A DNA stretch of 64,000 bases from JBMNQI01 sp050944055 (GCA_050944055.1 JBMNQI010000001.1:1-64000), one strand, 5' to 3'. Shown: positions 25,287 through 35,287, numbered from the stretch's first letter. Notes: generated by a model from the sequence alone, not told the origin. A program made the numbers and translations.

Positions 25287-26227
25287 TTAAGTCGGAAATC
25301 TGTGATCTGCTTAATATCCGCTATCCGGTGTTTCAGGGCGGCATGGCCTGGATTGCCGACGGAAGGCTGGCCTCGGCCGTGTCCGAAGCGGGCGGGCTCG
25401 GCGTAATCGCGGCCGGAAACGCGCCCGGCGAATATGTAAGAGAGCAGGTACGCATAGCGTCTTCTCTTACCGACAAGCCCTTCGGCGTCAATATAATGCT
25501 TATGAGCCCGTTTGCGGACGAGGTAGCGCAGGCTGTAATCGAGGAGAAGGTAAAAGTCGTGACAACCGGGGCCGGTAACCCGGCGAAGTATATGCAGGCG
25601 TGGCTCGGGGCGGGCATAAAGGTCATACCGGTCGTCGCCTCCGTCGCGATGGCTAAGCTCGTGACGCGCCTTGGCGCCTCGGCGGTAATAGCCGAGGGAG
25701 GAGAGAGCGGTGGGCATGTGGGAGAGCTGTCTACGATGGTGATTGTTCCGCTCATCTGCGACGCGACGCATCTTCCGGTTATTGCGGCCGGCGGGATTGC
25801 CGACGGGAGAGGGGCCGCTGCGGCTTTTATCTTAGGCGCCCGCGGCATACAGATGGGCACGAGGTTCCTGTCGGCGCTAGAGTGCTCAATCCACCCCAAT
25901 TACAAGGAAAAGATTCTGAAAGCGGGCGATCTGTGCACGGTTGTTACCGGAAAGCGGCTCGGTCATCCTGTGCGCTGCCTGCGCACTACATTTTCCAGGG
26001 AATATATGAAAAAGGAATACAGCGATATTTCGGACGAAGAGCTTGAGCAGTTAGGCACGGGCGCCCTGCGCCTCGCGGTTCAGGAGGGAGACGTCAAAAA
26101 CGGCTCTTTCCTCTCCGGGCAGTGCGCGGCTTTGGTGACAAGGGAACAGCCCGCGGCAGAAATAATTCAGGAAGTGATGGAAGAGGCCGAAGCCTTGCTT
26201 CGCGGGATGGGCAAATGGGTAAGATAG
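25283..26227 (+). CDS. fabK: Enoyl-[acyl-carrier-protein] reductase II
   Basis: FMN-dependent TIM-barrel enoyl-ACP reductase of 314 residues that carries out the last step of the elongation cycle. Features include YPVFQGGMAWIADG at the N-terminus, the phosphate-binding GESGGHVGE and IAAGGIADGRGAAAAFILGA (in parts), and QMGTRFLS. This family is related to nitronate monooxygenase, but the position inside a complete fab operon makes FabK the secure call. Translation is coupled to acpP and to fabD, whose start lies inside the 3' end of this gene. Confidence 0.96.
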   Translation: MIKSEICDLLNIRYPVFQGGMAWIADGRLASAVSEAGGLGVIAAGNAPGEYVREQVRIASSLTDKPFGVNIMLMSPFADEVAQAVIEEKVKVVTTGAGNPAKYMQAWLGAGIKVIPVVASVAMAKLVTRLGASAVIAEGGESGGHVGELSTMVIVPLICDATHLPVIAAGGIADGRGAAAAFILGARGIQMGTRFLSALECSIHPNYKEKILKAGDLCTVVTGKRLGHPVRCLRTTFSREYMKKEYSDISDEELEQLGTGALRLAVQEGDVKNGSFLSGQCAALVTREQPAAEIIQEVMEEAEALLRGMGKWVR

Positions 26228-27132
26228 CGTTTGTTTTTTCCGGGCAGGGTGCTCAGTACGGCGGCATGGGCCAGGACCTGTACAGGAATAACGCTGCCGC
26301 CGCCGAGGTGTTTGAATCTGCCGAAAAGCTCCGGCCCGGCACGATTGAGCAGTGCTTTTCCGGCTCCGAGGAGGAGCTGGCCAGAACCGTGAACACACAG
26401 CCATGCTTGTTCGCGATGGAGATGGCGGCGGCCGCCGCTGTCTCGGAGGCGGGCGTTAAGCCGTGCATGGCGGCGGGCTTCTCGCTCGGGGAGCTGGCAG
26501 CGCTGACTTACTCCGGCGTTCTGGGCTTCGAGGAGGGGTTTAGGCTCGTATGCCTGCGGGCGGAGCTTATGCAGGCCGACGCCGAAAAGACGGACGGGGC
26601 GATGGCCGCGGTGCTGAGGCTGAGCAGCGAAGCCGTCGAGCGTCTGTGCAATCGTTATAAGCACGTTTACCCCGTGAATTACAACTGCCCCGGCCAGATA
26701 ACCGTCTCGGGGCTTAAACCAGAGCTCGAGAGTTTCGCCAAAGACGTCAGGAACGAAGGCGGACGAACGATTATGCTTAAGGTAAAAGGCTGCTACCACA
26801 CTCCGTTTATGGAAAACGCGTCGAAGAATTTTCTCAGCGCGGCTGAAAAAACGGATATGGGAGAGCCCGGCATAACTCTTTACTCAAACTTTACCGGCCT
26901 GCCCTATGAAGGCAGTTGTGCAGAGCTTCTTTCAAAGCAGATATGCAGCCCCGTGAGATGGGAGAGCATCGTAGCCCATATGATAGGAAGCGGCGCCGAT
27001 ACTTTCATAGAGCTGGGCCCCGGAAGGACACTGTGCGGCATGATAAACAAAACAGATCCGAACGTGCGAACGCTGAACGTCGAGGATATGGACTCTCTGC
27101 GCCGGGCGGTGAAGGAGGTAATTATGTGCTGA
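26215..27132 (+). CDS. fabD: Malonyl CoA-acyl carrier protein transacylase
   Basis: Moves malonyl groups from CoA to acyl carrier protein. The 305-residue protein has the N-terminal FVFSGQGAQYGGMGQDLY motif, the nucleophile elbow GFSLGE (Ser90), the TVSGLKPELESF region and the catalytic His in KGCYHTPFM. I use the ATG at 26215, which overlaps the fabK stop; a longer in-frame extension back to 26122 lies fully inside fabK. It is followed by fabG, whose GTG start overlaps the last codons. Confidence 0.96.
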   Translation: MGKIAFVFSGQGAQYGGMGQDLYRNNAAAAEVFESAEKLRPGTIEQCFSGSEEELARTVNTQPCLFAMEMAAAAAVSEAGVKPCMAAGFSLGELAALTYSGVLGFEEGFRLVCLRAELMQADAEKTDGAMAAVLRLSSEAVERLCNRYKHVYPVNYNCPGQITVSGLKPELESFAKDVRNEGGRTIMLKVKGCYHTPFMENASKNFLSAAEKTDMGEPGITLYSNFTGLPYEGSCAELLSKQICSPVRWESIVAHMIGSGADTFIELGPGRTLCGMINKTDPNVRTLNVEDMDSLRRAVKEVIMC

Positions 27133-27863
27133 AAGGCAAGGTGGCCGTCATAACCGGCGGCGGCAGGGGCATCGGAGCCGCGATTACAGAGAAATTCGCG
27201 TCTCTCGGCGCCGATATAGCGGTAATCTACGCCGGCAACAGGGAAGCGGCGCTTTGTATATGCGAAACCTGCGAGCGCAAATACGGAATAAGGATTAAAC
27301 CGTATCGCTGCGACGTATCCGATTTCGAGGCGTCAAAAAAGACGGTTGCGGAGATAAAAAAAGACATGGGAACAGTCGACATACTTGTCAACAACGCGGG
27401 AATCACGCGCGACGGGCTGATTGCCGTTATGAAGGAATCGGATTTTGACGCGGTAATCGGAGCCGACCTCAAGGGCGCGTTCAATATGATAAGGCACTGC
27501 AGCGGCATTTTTATTAAAAGCCGCGCCGGGAAGATTATAAACATCAGCTCCGTCGTCGGCCTGAGAGGCAACACCGGTCAGGCCAATTATTCGGCGGCAA
27601 AGGCGGGGCTGATCGGACTTACCAAGTCCGTGGCCAGGGAGCTCGCCGCAAAAAACATAACCTGCAACGCAATAGCGCCGGGCTTCATACAGACGGATAT
27701 GACCGCCGGCATTGAAGACTCAGGCCTCCTGAAAGCGGGCATACCGCTGGGAAGGCTCGGCACGCCGAGTGATGTCGCGGAGCTTGCGGCGTTCCTTGCC
27801 GGTGGCGGCTCCGACTATATAACGGGGGAAGTCATAAGAGTCGACGGCGGGCTGGCCATATAG
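27126..27863 (+). CDS. fabG: 3-oxoacyl-[acyl-carrier-protein] reductase
   Basis: NADPH-dependent short-chain dehydrogenase of 245 residues. Cofactor loop TGGGRGIG at residues 10-17, NNAG motif, catalytic Ser in INISSVVGL and Tyr/Lys in NYSAAKAG. The start is a GTG at 27126 with AGGAGG 7 nt upstream; there is no usable ATG at this point, and the frame's upstream extension lies inside fabD. It belongs to the fab operon and is followed by a 98-nt gap before fabF. Confidence 0.95.
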   Translation: MLKGKVAVITGGGRGIGAAITEKFASLGADIAVIYAGNREAALCICETCERKYGIRIKPYRCDVSDFEASKKTVAEIKKDMGTVDILVNNAGITRDGLIAVMKESDFDAVIGADLKGAFNMIRHCSGIFIKSRAGKIINISSVVGLRGNTGQANYSAAKAGLIGLTKSVARELAAKNITCNAIAPGFIQTDMTAGIEDSGLLKAGIPLGRLGTPSDVAELAAFLAGGGSDYITGEVIRVDGGLAI

Positions 27864-27961
27864 CGCCGTGCGTGGCTGCGCCTTCACGAAAAGCAAAAAC
27901 CGTATATGGCGCTCAATTTCCGAAAACAAAAAATCCGCGCGCAGCGCGGCGGAGGTATCAG

Positions 27962-29194
27962 ATGAATAGAAGAGTGGCCGTAACCGGCATGGGAATCATA
28001 AGCCCTGTCGGCAACAGCGTTGCCCAATTCTGGGAAAGCCTCATACAGGGCAGGCACGGAATCGGGCCGATAACAAGGTTCGACATTTCGAATTATAAAG
28101 CCAGACTGGCGGCGGAAATCAAGGATTTTAACGCCAGGGACTATATGGATAAGGCGGATATTGTACGCAGCGACGTATTCGCGCATTACGGAATTGCAGC
28201 CGCCTGCCAGGCAGTGGAGGACAGCGGGATTATAGGCACGCTCCCGCCCGAACGCCTGTCGGTTTATTTCGGCTCGGGAATCGGCGGCATACAGACGTTT
28301 ACCAACGAGCTTGACAAGCTGCGCGCCCGAGGCCCCCACAGGGTATCGCCGTACTACATTCCGATGATGATAGCCAACATCGTCTCGGGTATGATTGCTA
28401 TAAGGTTCAACTGCAGGGGTGCGGCCATGCCGGCGGTCACAGCCTGCGCGACAGGCGCGAACGCGCTCGGCGAGGGCGTGCGCGCAATCCGCCACGGCTA
28501 CGCGGACGCCGTTATCTCGGGCGGATCGGAAGCCCCGATAACCGAGATAGGCGTGGCCGGCTTCACAAATATGCAGGCTCTCAGCGTCGCGGAGGATCCG
28601 GACAGAGCGTCTCTCCCGTTCGACAGGCGCAGAAGCGGGTTCGTCATGGGCGAAGGCGGCGCGTGCGTCGTGCTTGAGGAGCTGAACCATGCGCTGAAAA
28701 GAGGCGCGCGCATCTACGGCGAGGTCTGCGGTTACGGCTCCACCTGCGACGCCTACCATATCACTTCGCCCAGGGAAGACGCCGAGGGCGGCGCTCAGGC
28801 TATCAAAGACGCGCTTCGCGAGGCGGGCTACAGAGGAGACGAGGTTATATACGTAAACGCCCATGGCACGGGGACACCGCTCAACGACATAACGGAGACG
28901 AGGTCTATAAAAAAAGCTTTCGGAGAGGCGAAGTCAAAGGAGCTGCTCATCAGCTCGACCAAGTCAATGACAGGCCACATGCTCGGGGCCGCGGGCGCCG
29001 CCGAGTCAATCGTGTGCCTGAAGGCTTTAAACGAGGGAATTGTCCCGCCGACACTGGGGCTGATTGAGCCGGACGAAGAATGTGATCTTAACTATGTTCC
29101 CCAAAAGGCGGCGGTCGCGAAAATCGACCTGGCTGTCAACAACTCCTTCGGCTTCGGCGGCCACAACGCGTGCCTTGCTTTCAGAAGTGTATAA
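27962..29194 (+). CDS. fabF: 3-oxoacyl-[acyl-carrier-protein] synthase II
   Basis: Condensing enzyme that elongates acyl-ACP with malonyl-ACP, 410 residues. Active-site triad is present: Cys in VTACATGANALG, His in NAHGTGTPLND and His in SMTGHMLGAAGA, with the C-terminal NNSFGFGGHNA loop. Start at the ATG at 27962 with CGGAGG upstream; the in-frame ATG at 27872 has no ribosome binding site. FabF is the only ketosynthase in this cluster; no FabH is seen. Confidence 0.97.
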   Translation: MNRRVAVTGMGIISPVGNSVAQFWESLIQGRHGIGPITRFDISNYKARLAAEIKDFNARDYMDKADIVRSDVFAHYGIAAACQAVEDSGIIGTLPPERLSVYFGSGIGGIQTFTNELDKLRARGPHRVSPYYIPMMIANIVSGMIAIRFNCRGAAMPAVTACATGANALGEGVRAIRHGYADAVISGGSEAPITEIGVAGFTNMQALSVAEDPDRASLPFDRRRSGFVMGEGGACVVLEELNHALKRGARIYGEVCGYGSTCDAYHITSPREDAEGGAQAIKDALREAGYRGDEVIYVNAHGTGTPLNDITETRSIKKAFGEAKSKELLISSTKSMTGHMLGAAGAAESIVCLKALNEGIVPPTLGLIEPDEECDLNYVPQKAAVAKIDLAVNNSFGFGGHNACLAFRSV

Positions 29195-29224
29195 ATCGGC
29201 GGCTGCGAAAGGATTGACAGGTCT

Positions 29225-29641
29225 ATGGAAGAGACGAGAATACGCAGATATGCGCAGCTTATGCAGGAGCTGGATCTTACCGGGCTGGAGATAAGCGAGA
29301 ACGGGAATGCGATCCGCCTTGAGAGAAACTGCCGAAAAGAGCTTCCTCCGGAAACGGCGGCCCTGCCCGTTATGGCGCGGGAGAGAGCTTCTGATTTTAT
29401 CGAAATATGCTCTCCGATGGTGGGGGTCTTCTACGCCTCGCCGACTGAAAACGCGCCTCCATACGTGCAGGTCGGAGACAGAGTAAAGAAGGGGGACGTG
29501 CTTTGCATAATTGAGGCGATGAAGCTTATGAACGAGATAACGTCCGAGCAGGACGGCATAATCGCCGAAATCTGCGTCGGCAATTCCGAGGCGGTAGATT
29601 TCGGGCGCGTGCTGTTCAGGCTCAGAAAGGAGCAGGCATGA
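29225..29641 (+). CDS. accB: Biotin carboxyl carrier protein of acetyl-CoA carboxylase
   Basis: 138-residue carrier subunit. The C-terminal biotinyl domain (about residues 60-138) contains the biotin acceptor Lys100 in IIEAMKLMNEI, preceded by a thumb-like ASPTENAPPYVQVGD segment. The N-terminal part is a helical region and linker typical of AccB. Its stop overlaps the fabZ start (ATGA). Confidence 0.95.
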   Translation: MEETRIRRYAQLMQELDLTGLEISENGNAIRLERNCRKELPPETAALPVMARERASDFIEICSPMVGVFYASPTENAPPYVQVGDRVKKGDVLCIIEAMKLMNEITSEQDGIIAEICVGNSEAVDFGRVLFRLRKEQA

Positions 29642-30048
29642 ACCGCGAGGAGATAATGCAGATACTTCCGCACCGCGACAGCATGCTGCTTATTGACGAG
29701 GTGAGCCTGGAAAACGACACAGCGCACGGGAGATACCTGGTTCGCGGCGACGAATGGTTTCTTAAGGGCCATTTCCCGGGAGAGCCGATAGTTCCGGGCG
29801 TTATACTGTGCGAAATGCTCGCCCAGTCCGCCTGCGTCCTCGTCGGCGGACTCGGGGGAAAGCTTCCCCTGCTTACCGGCTTAAATAACGTCAGGTTCAA
29901 AACTCCTGTCAGACCCGGTGACGTATTCGAGTCCGAGTGCATTCTCGCTAAGGCAAGGCCGCCCTTCTATTTCGCGCAGGGGAAGGGCTACGTAAACGGG
30001 GAGCTGAGCCTCAAGGCGGATTTCTCCCTGGCCGTAACGGGGGACTAG
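29638..30048 (+). CDS. fabZ: 3-hydroxyacyl-[acyl-carrier-protein] dehydratase
   Basis: Hotdog-fold dehydratase of 136 residues acting on beta-hydroxyacyl-ACP. Catalytic His in ILPHRDSMLLIDEV and catalytic Glu in GVILCEMLAQSA are both present, with the central helix and GHFPGEPIVPG. No fabA or fabM is seen nearby, so any unsaturated fatty acid synthesis would need another gene. Confidence 0.96.
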   Translation: MNREEIMQILPHRDSMLLIDEVSLENDTAHGRYLVRGDEWFLKGHFPGEPIVPGVILCEMLAQSACVLVGGLGGKLPLLTGLNNVRFKTPVRPGDVFESECILAKARPPFYFAQGKGYVNGELSLKADFSLAVTGD

Positions 30049-30052
30049 GATC

Positions 30053-31384
30053 ATGTTCTCCAAGATTTTAATAGCGAACCGGGGCGAAATCGCCGTAAGG
30101 ATAATACGCGCCTGCAAGGAAATGGGCATTTCCACGGTGGCGGTGTATTCCGAGGCCGACGCGGAGGCGCTGCACGTCGCCCTGGCGGACGAGAGCTACT
30201 GTATTGGAAGGGCGGAAGCGGCGGAAAGCTACCTCAAAGAGGACAGGATAATAAGCGCGGCCCTGGTGTCCGGAGCTCAGGCGATACATCCCGGCTGCGG
30301 CTTCCTGTCCGAAAACGCGCATTTTATGGATCTGTGCAGGCGGAACAGCCTCGTATTTATCGGCCCTTCCGCCGGGAATATAAAGGAGCTGTCCGACAAG
30401 GAGAAAGTCAAGCGCCTGATGGAGGATGCCGGGCTGACCGTAATCCCGGGCTCGCCTGTCGTCGATACGGCGGAGGACGCGATCATTGCCGCCGGAAAGC
30501 TCGGATACCCCGTAATGCTCAAGGCCCGCTCCGGGGGCGGCGGGCGCGGCATACGCTTAATACGCAGCGTGTCAGATATCAATGCCGGGTTTATGCACGC
30601 GTCCATGGAGGCAAAAAAAGCGTTCGGCGACGGGGGGCTGTACCTCGAAAAATACATTAGCCCCGCCCGCCATATAGAGGTGCAGGTCTTGGCGGATGAA
30701 AAGGGTAATGTAGTCTGCCTGGGCGAGCGCGACTGCTCCGTTCAGAGAAAAAACCAAAAGCTGATAGAGGAAAGCCCTTCTCCCGCGATTGACGAAAAGC
30801 AGAGAAGAAGCCTAATCAAGCTGGTTGCGGGCGCAATGGAGAAGCTTAAATATGTAGGCGCGGGCACGCTTGAATTCCTCCTCGACGGGGACGGCAGGCT
30901 GTATTTTATGGAGATGAACACACGCCTGCAGGTGGAGCACGCGGTAACCGAAGAGCTGACAGGCATTGATATAGTCAAGTGGCAGATACGCGTGGCGGCG
31001 GGCGTGGAGCTGGGATTTAAGCAAAAGGACGTCAAATTTGAAGGAGCCTCGATAGAATGCCGCATAAACGCGCTCAGGCCCGGAAAGGTTGAGTTTCTGC
31101 ATATACCGGGAGGGCCGTCTGTCCGCTTCGACACATATCTTACGGCGGGTGCGGAAGTCACCCCGTTTTACGATCCCCTGCTCGGAAAGCTAATAACAAG
31201 CGCAGGGACGCGGGAGGAAGCGCTGCGCAAAATGAAGTCCGCGCTCTGCGAGCTGATTATTGAGGGCGTTGAAAACAATATCGAGCAGCAGATAGAGCTC
31301 ATAGGCAGCGAATCAATGAAAAACGGAACGTACAATCTGGACTTTTTCCAAGCATGCGCGCACGAACTGCTTCCGCGGAGGTGA
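30053..31384 (+). CDS. accC: Acetyl-CoA carboxylase, biotin carboxylase subunit
   Basis: ATP-grasp enzyme (443 residues) that carboxylates biotin on AccB. Typical N-terminus FSKILIANRGEIAVRIIRAC (in parts: ILIANRGEIAVRI), glycine-rich ATP loop ARSGGGGRGIRLI, the GERDCSVQRKNQKLIEESPS region (in parts: ERDCSVQRKNQK), MEMNTRLQVEHAVTE, and the C-terminal ECRINA domain. It lies 4 nt after fabZ. Confidence 0.96.
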   Translation: MFSKILIANRGEIAVRIIRACKEMGISTVAVYSEADAEALHVALADESYCIGRAEAAESYLKEDRIISAALVSGAQAIHPGCGFLSENAHFMDLCRRNSLVFIGPSAGNIKELSDKEKVKRLMEDAGLTVIPGSPVVDTAEDAIIAAGKLGYPVMLKARSGGGGRGIRLIRSVSDINAGFMHASMEAKKAFGDGGLYLEKYISPARHIEVQVLADEKGNVVCLGERDCSVQRKNQKLIEESPSPAIDEKQRRSLIKLVAGAMEKLKYVGAGTLEFLLDGDGRLYFMEMNTRLQVEHAVTEELTGIDIVKWQIRVAAGVELGFKQKDVKFEGASIECRINALRPGKVEFLHIPGGPSVRFDTYLTAGAEVTPFYDPLLGKLITSAGTREEALRKMKSALCELIIEGVENNIEQQIELIGSESMKNGTYNLDFFQACAHELLPRR

Positions 31385-31389
31385 TTTAT

Positions 31390-32253
31390 ATGGCCTTTAT
31401 TCACTTCAGGCATAAGCCGAAAAACGAGCTTGAAAAAGGCGGCAGGCAGGCGGCGCCGGTGCTCGCGGATGAGAACGAGCCGTCGAAGACCTGCCCGAAC
31501 TGCCGCAGGCAGATTCCGCTCAGCCTCATCTGGGGCAGATACCACACCTGTACCTGCGGCTATCATTTCCGCATGACCGCGCGGCAGAGGATAAACTTCA
31601 TAGCGGACAGAAATAGCTTTTCGGAGATGTACTCGGGCCTCGTCTCCGAGGACGCGCTCTCCTTCCCGGGTTATAGAAACAAGCTCAGGACGACGCGAAG
31701 CGCCTGCGGCGAAACCGAGGCGGTGATCTGCGGGATGGCCACGATAGGCGGGAGTGTATGCTGCATGTTTGTAATGGAACCTTATTTTATGATGGGCAGC
31801 ATGGGCGCGGCTGTCGGCGAGAAGGTAACGAGAATCTTTGAATACGCCGCGCAGAACGCGCTTCCCGTCGTGGGATTCACGGTATCGGGCGGGGCGAGGA
31901 TGCAGGAGGGAATTATATCGCTGATGCAGATGGCGAAGACCTCCGCGTCAGTCAGGCGGCACGGGGACAAGGGGCTTTTTTACCTCACGGTTCTGACGGA
32001 CCCGACGACAGGAGGGGTTACGGCGAGCTTCGGAATGCAGGGGGACATCATACTGGCCGAGCCGGGTGCGACGATCGGATTTGCCGGGGCGCGCGTCGTG
32101 GAGCAGACGACGCGAAAAAAGCTGCCCGCCGGCTTTCAGACGGCCGAATTCATGCTGGAGCACGGGTTTATTGACGCGATTGTCCCGAGGGCGGAGCAAA
32201 AAAAAACCATATCATACCTGCTTAAAATGCACGGCGGAGGCGGGAGCGCATGA
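31390..32253 (+). CDS. accD: Acetyl-CoA carboxylase carboxyltransferase subunit beta
   Basis: Crotonase-fold subunit (287 residues) that with AccA transfers CO2 from biotin to acetyl-CoA. It has the N-terminal four-cysteine zinc finger (CPNCRRQ and CTCG) and the [13 protein letters not shown] oxyanion region, plus [17 protein letters not shown] choose the ATG at 31390 rather than the in-frame one at 31354, because GGAGG lies near and the upstream codons overlap accC. Its stop overlaps the accA start. Confidence 0.94.
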   Translation: MAFIHFRHKPKNELEKGGRQAAPVLADENEPSKTCPNCRRQIPLSLIWGRYHTCTCGYHFRMTARQRINFIADRNSFSEMYSGLVSEDALSFPGYRNKLRTTRSACGETEAVICGMATIGGSVCCMFVMEPYFMMGSMGAAVGEKVTRIFEYAAQNALPVVGFTVSGGARMQEGIISLMQMAKTSASVRRHGDKGLFYLTVLTDPTTGGVTASFGMQGDIILAEPGATIGFAGARVVEQTTRKKLPAGFQTAEFMLEHGFIDAIVPRAEQKKTISYLLKMHGGGGSA

Positions 32254-33083
32254 GCAGAAAAGCATACGACAGGGTCAGGCTTGCAAGAGCGAACAGCCGG
32301 CCGACGGGCAGAAGCTATATAGAGCATATATTTTCGGATTTTTTTGAGCTGCACGGGGACAGGAGGTTTTCCGACGATCCGGCAATCATCGGGGGAATCG
32401 CATATCTTAACGGCATTCCGGTGACAGTCATTGCAGTTGAAAAGGGGCGCGGCGCCAGGGAGCGCGCCTTCCGGAACTTCGGCTCGCCAAATCCGGAGGG
32501 GTACAGAAAGGCACTGCGCCTTATGAAGCAGGCGGAAAAATTCTGCCGCCCGGTGATTTGCTTTGTGGATACGTCCGGCGCGTTCTGCGGCATAGGGGCC
32601 GAGGAGCGCGGGCAGGGACAGGCCATAGCCGAAAACCTGTTGGAGATGTCGGCGCTGAGGATCCCGATCATCTCAATCATAACGGGAGAAGGCGGGAGCG
32701 GCGGCGCGCTTGCGCTGGCCGTCGCGGATGAGGTCTGGATGCTTGAAAACGCAATCTATTCCGTCATTTCACCCGAGGGCTGCGCGAGCATATTATGGAA
32801 GGACGCGTCGAAAGCCGCCGAAGCTGCAAACAGCCTGAAGCTTACGGCGAACGATGCGCTGTCCCTATCGGCCGCAGAGCGGATTATACCCGAAAAAGAG
32901 CTCGGGAAGGACGGTTTTTACGAGAATATTAAAGATATGCTGGTTCGGCAGCTAGAAATACTCAGGAAGATGCCCGCGCAGGAGCTGATTGACAAACGCT
33001 ACGAAAGATTCAGAAAAATAGGCTGCGAATCGCTTCTTGGGGACGAAGCCGAGCAAGGCGAGGGAGGTCAGCATGCAGAATGA
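32250..33083 (+). CDS. accA: Acetyl-CoA carboxylase carboxyltransferase subunit alpha
   Basis: Partner of AccD in the carboxyltransferase, 277 residues. Recognisable segments are [53 protein letters not shown] and the [11 protein letters not shown] oxyanion loop, with [14 protein letters not shown]. Start overlaps accD by 4 nt. It completes an acc set encoded together with fab genes, meaning one transcript supplies malonyl-CoA and the elongation cycle. Confidence 0.96.
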   Translation: MSRKAYDRVRLARANSRPTGRSYIEHIFSDFFELHGDRRFSDDPAIIGGIAYLNGIPVTVIAVEKGRGARERAFRNFGSPNPEGYRKALRLMKQAEKFCRPVICFVDTSGAFCGIGAEERGQGQAIAENLLEMSALRIPIISIITGEGGSGGALALAVADEVWMLENAIYSVISPEGCASILWKDASKAAEAANSLKLTANDALSLSAAERIIPEKELGKDGFYENIKDMLVRQLEILRKMPAQELIDKRYERFRKIGCESLLGDEAEQGEGGQHAE

Positions 33084-33516
33084 AGCCGTGCCCTATATAA
33101 GGCGTGCGTTCTTTTACGAGACGGATATGATGGGCATAATACATCACGCCAATTACATCCTCTGGATGGAGGAAGCCCGCACGGATTTTATGGAAAAGGC
33201 CGGGCTGGGAAAGCTCGAGGGCATAGGGATACAACTGCCTGTCGTCAGCCTGAGCTGCAGATATGTCTCTTCAGTGCGCAGCGGCGACATAATTGAGGTC
33301 GGCACTCTCCTCGCGTTTTTTAACGGTATCAGGGCGATATACAAATATGAAATGCGCGATGCGGGAAGCGGGCGGCTCGTCGCAGCCGGCGAGACCGTAC
33401 ACTGTTTTCTGGACGAAAGAACCGGGATGCCTGTAAACCTGAAGAAGAGATGCCCGGAACTATATGAAAGAGCATTTAAAGCATGTAAGCTTAAGGACGC
33501 GTCCGAAATTACATAG
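33073..33516 (+). CDS. Acyl-CoA/acyl-ACP thioesterase, YbgC/FadM type
   Basis: A 147-residue hotdog thioesterase. The motif [23 protein letters not shown], given in parts ([13 protein letters not shown]), matches the 4-hydroxybenzoyl-CoA thioesterase pattern in which the Asp is catalytic. Start at the ATG at 33073, which overlaps the end of accA and has GGGAGG upstream. Its place at the end of the fab/acc operon suggests it releases fatty acids from ACP or CoA, perhaps as a valve against over-accumulation; the substrate is inferred. Confidence 0.88.
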   Translation: MQNEAVPYIRRAFFYETDMMGIIHHANYILWMEEARTDFMEKAGLGKLEGIGIQLPVVSLSCRYVSSVRSGDIIEVGTLLAFFNGIRAIYKYEMRDAGSGRLVAAGETVHCFLDERTGMPVNLKKRCPELYERAFKACKLKDASEIT

Positions 33517-33592
33517 CGCGTGTAGCCTGAGGCAGGTAAACGGCACAAAACGGCCGCACAGCCTTTGTGCCTTACGAAAGGAGCGGTTATAA

Positions 33593-35221
33593 ATGAGCAT
33601 TTACAGGCAGTTCTGCGACGAGGTTTTTGACGAAAAAGGCATTCTCACCGAATTTCAAATCAAGTACCCGCCCGATTTCAACTTCGGGTACGACGTAGTC
33701 GACGAGATTGCCCGGAGGGAGCCGGATAGGAAGGCTCTTGTCTGGTGCGACGACAAGGGAGAGGAGCGCTGCTTTACGTTCGGCGACATCAGCCGCCTGA
33801 GCAATAAGGCCGGAAACGCGCTGCTCGCGCGGGGCGTAAAAAAGGGCGACAGAGTAATGACCATTCTGAAGCGGCGCTATGAGTACTGGTATATAACCGT
33901 AGCCCTGCATAAGCTTGGCGCCGTGCTTGTGCCCGTGACGCATATGCTTACGGCGGAGGATATCGAGTATAGGGTCAACAGCGCCGGGATCAAAGCAATA
34001 ATCTGCGTGCCTGACGAAGAGGTTACGCAAAAACTCCTCAGGGTGAATTGCCCGTCTCTTGAAACGCTGTGGACCGTAAATACGCCGGCGAAGGGATTTT
34101 ATAGTTTTACGGACGAGGTGGAAGCGGCGCCGGAAAAACTGAAAAGGCAGGCGACTTCGGCAGATGAGCCGATACTTTTGTACTTCACCTCCGGCACAAC
34201 GGGCTATCCCAAGGGCGTCGTCCACGACCATACCTATCCGCTTGCCCATATAGTAACCGCTAAATACTGGCAGCAGGTCGTCGACGGGGGGCTTCACTTC
34301 ACAGTCTCGGAAACCGGCTGGGCGAAAACCTCCTGGGGCAAGATTTACGGCCAGTGGCTCGCGGGAAGCGCGGTTATGGTGTTCGATTTCGACAGCTTTG
34401 ACCCAAGGCAGCTGACTTCTGTTATAAACCGGTACAAGGTGACTACCTTCTGCGCGCCGCCCACGGTTTACAGGTACCTCGTAAAAAAGGAGATACCGGA
34501 AATGCCGAGCCTTGTCCATGCCTCGACTGCTGGAGAGCCGCTCAACCCGGAGGTATTCAGCCGGTTTAAGCAGCTGACGGGCCTGAGCTTAACCGAGGGC
34601 TTCGGGCAGACGGAAACCACAATGCTCATAGGATACCTCAAAGGCGATATGCCGCAACCGGGCTCAATGGGAAAACCCTCGCCCCTGTATCATATAGAGC
34701 TTTTGAAGGAAGACGGGATGCCCGCCAAAAACGGCGAAACGGGAGAGATTGTCGTCGTCCCGCCGAAGACGGGGAAACAGCCCGGCATCTTTTCAGCTTA
34801 CAACAACAACGAGGACCTGAGCGGCTACGCGTGGCGCGGCGGAGTTTATCACACGGGCGACGCCGCATGGAGGGACGAGCAGGGATACTACAGGTTTGTC
34901 GGCCGCATTGACGACGTGATAAAAACAAGAGGCTTCCGCGTAGGCCCGTTTGAGATTGAAAACGTCCTGATGGAGCATCCGGCGGTTATGGAATGCTCGG
35001 TAGTCGGCATTCCGGACGAGAAAAGAGGGCAGGCCATAAAGGCCGTAGTAGTGCTCGCGCCCGGCTATAAGCCTTCAAAAAGCCTCGGCAAAGAAATCAG
35101 AGAGTTCTGCAATGCGCGTATGTCAGAGTATAAATGGATACGCGTTCTGGATTTTGTCGAGTCCCTGCCTAAGACCATAAGCGGAAAAATCAGAAAAACC
35201 GTTCTCAGGGAGACAAGATAG
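33593..35221 (+). CDS. Acyl-CoA synthetase (AMP-forming), medium-chain/acetyl-CoA synthetase-like
   Basis: ANL-superfamily adenylating enzyme of 542 residues. Motifs: ATP loop YFTSGTTGYPKGVVHDH (A3), the aromatic-rich SETGWAKTSWGKIYGQW, EGFGQTETT (A5), YHTGDAAWRDEQGYYRFVGR (A7, in parts) and catalytic Lys in SLPKTISGKIRKT (A10). It resembles the ACSM/MACS group, which activates short- or medium-chain and branched or aromatic acids. It follows the thioesterase by 76 nt and has its own AAAGGAG ribosome binding site, so it may be the last gene of the fab operon. Substrate specificity cannot be read from sequence alone. Confidence 0.88.
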   Translation: MSIYRQFCDEVFDEKGILTEFQIKYPPDFNFGYDVVDEIARREPDRKALVWCDDKGEERCFTFGDISRLSNKAGNALLARGVKKGDRVMTILKRRYEYWYITVALHKLGAVLVPVTHMLTAEDIEYRVNSAGIKAIICVPDEEVTQKLLRVNCPSLETLWTVNTPAKGFYSFTDEVEAAPEKLKRQATSADEPILLYFTSGTTGYPKGVVHDHTYPLAHIVTAKYWQQVVDGGLHFTVSETGWAKTSWGKIYGQWLAGSAVMVFDFDSFDPRQLTSVINRYKVTTFCAPPTVYRYLVKKEIPEMPSLVHASTAGEPLNPEVFSRFKQLTGLSLTEGFGQTETTMLIGYLKGDMPQPGSMGKPSPLYHIELLKEDGMPAKNGETGEIVVVPPKTGKQPGIFSAYNNNEDLSGYAWRGGVYHTGDAAWRDEQGYYRFVGRIDDVIKTRGFRVGPFEIENVLMEHPAVMECSVVGIPDEKRGQAIKAVVVLAPGYKPSKSLGKEIREFCNARMSEYKWIRVLDFVESLPKTISGKIRKTVLRETR

Positions 35222-35248
35222 GCCCGAAGGCAATTGCGTTTGCCGCCG

Positions 35249-35287
35249 GGCGGGAAAAGGGGCCGGCGCTGATTAACGCGCGGCCCC
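35249..35287 (-). terminator. Terminator of the polyamine operon
   Basis: On the minus strand GGGGCCG / CGGCCCC with further inner pairing, followed by CCTTTTCCC. It lies just downstream of nspC, between convergent operons. Confidence 0.6.
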
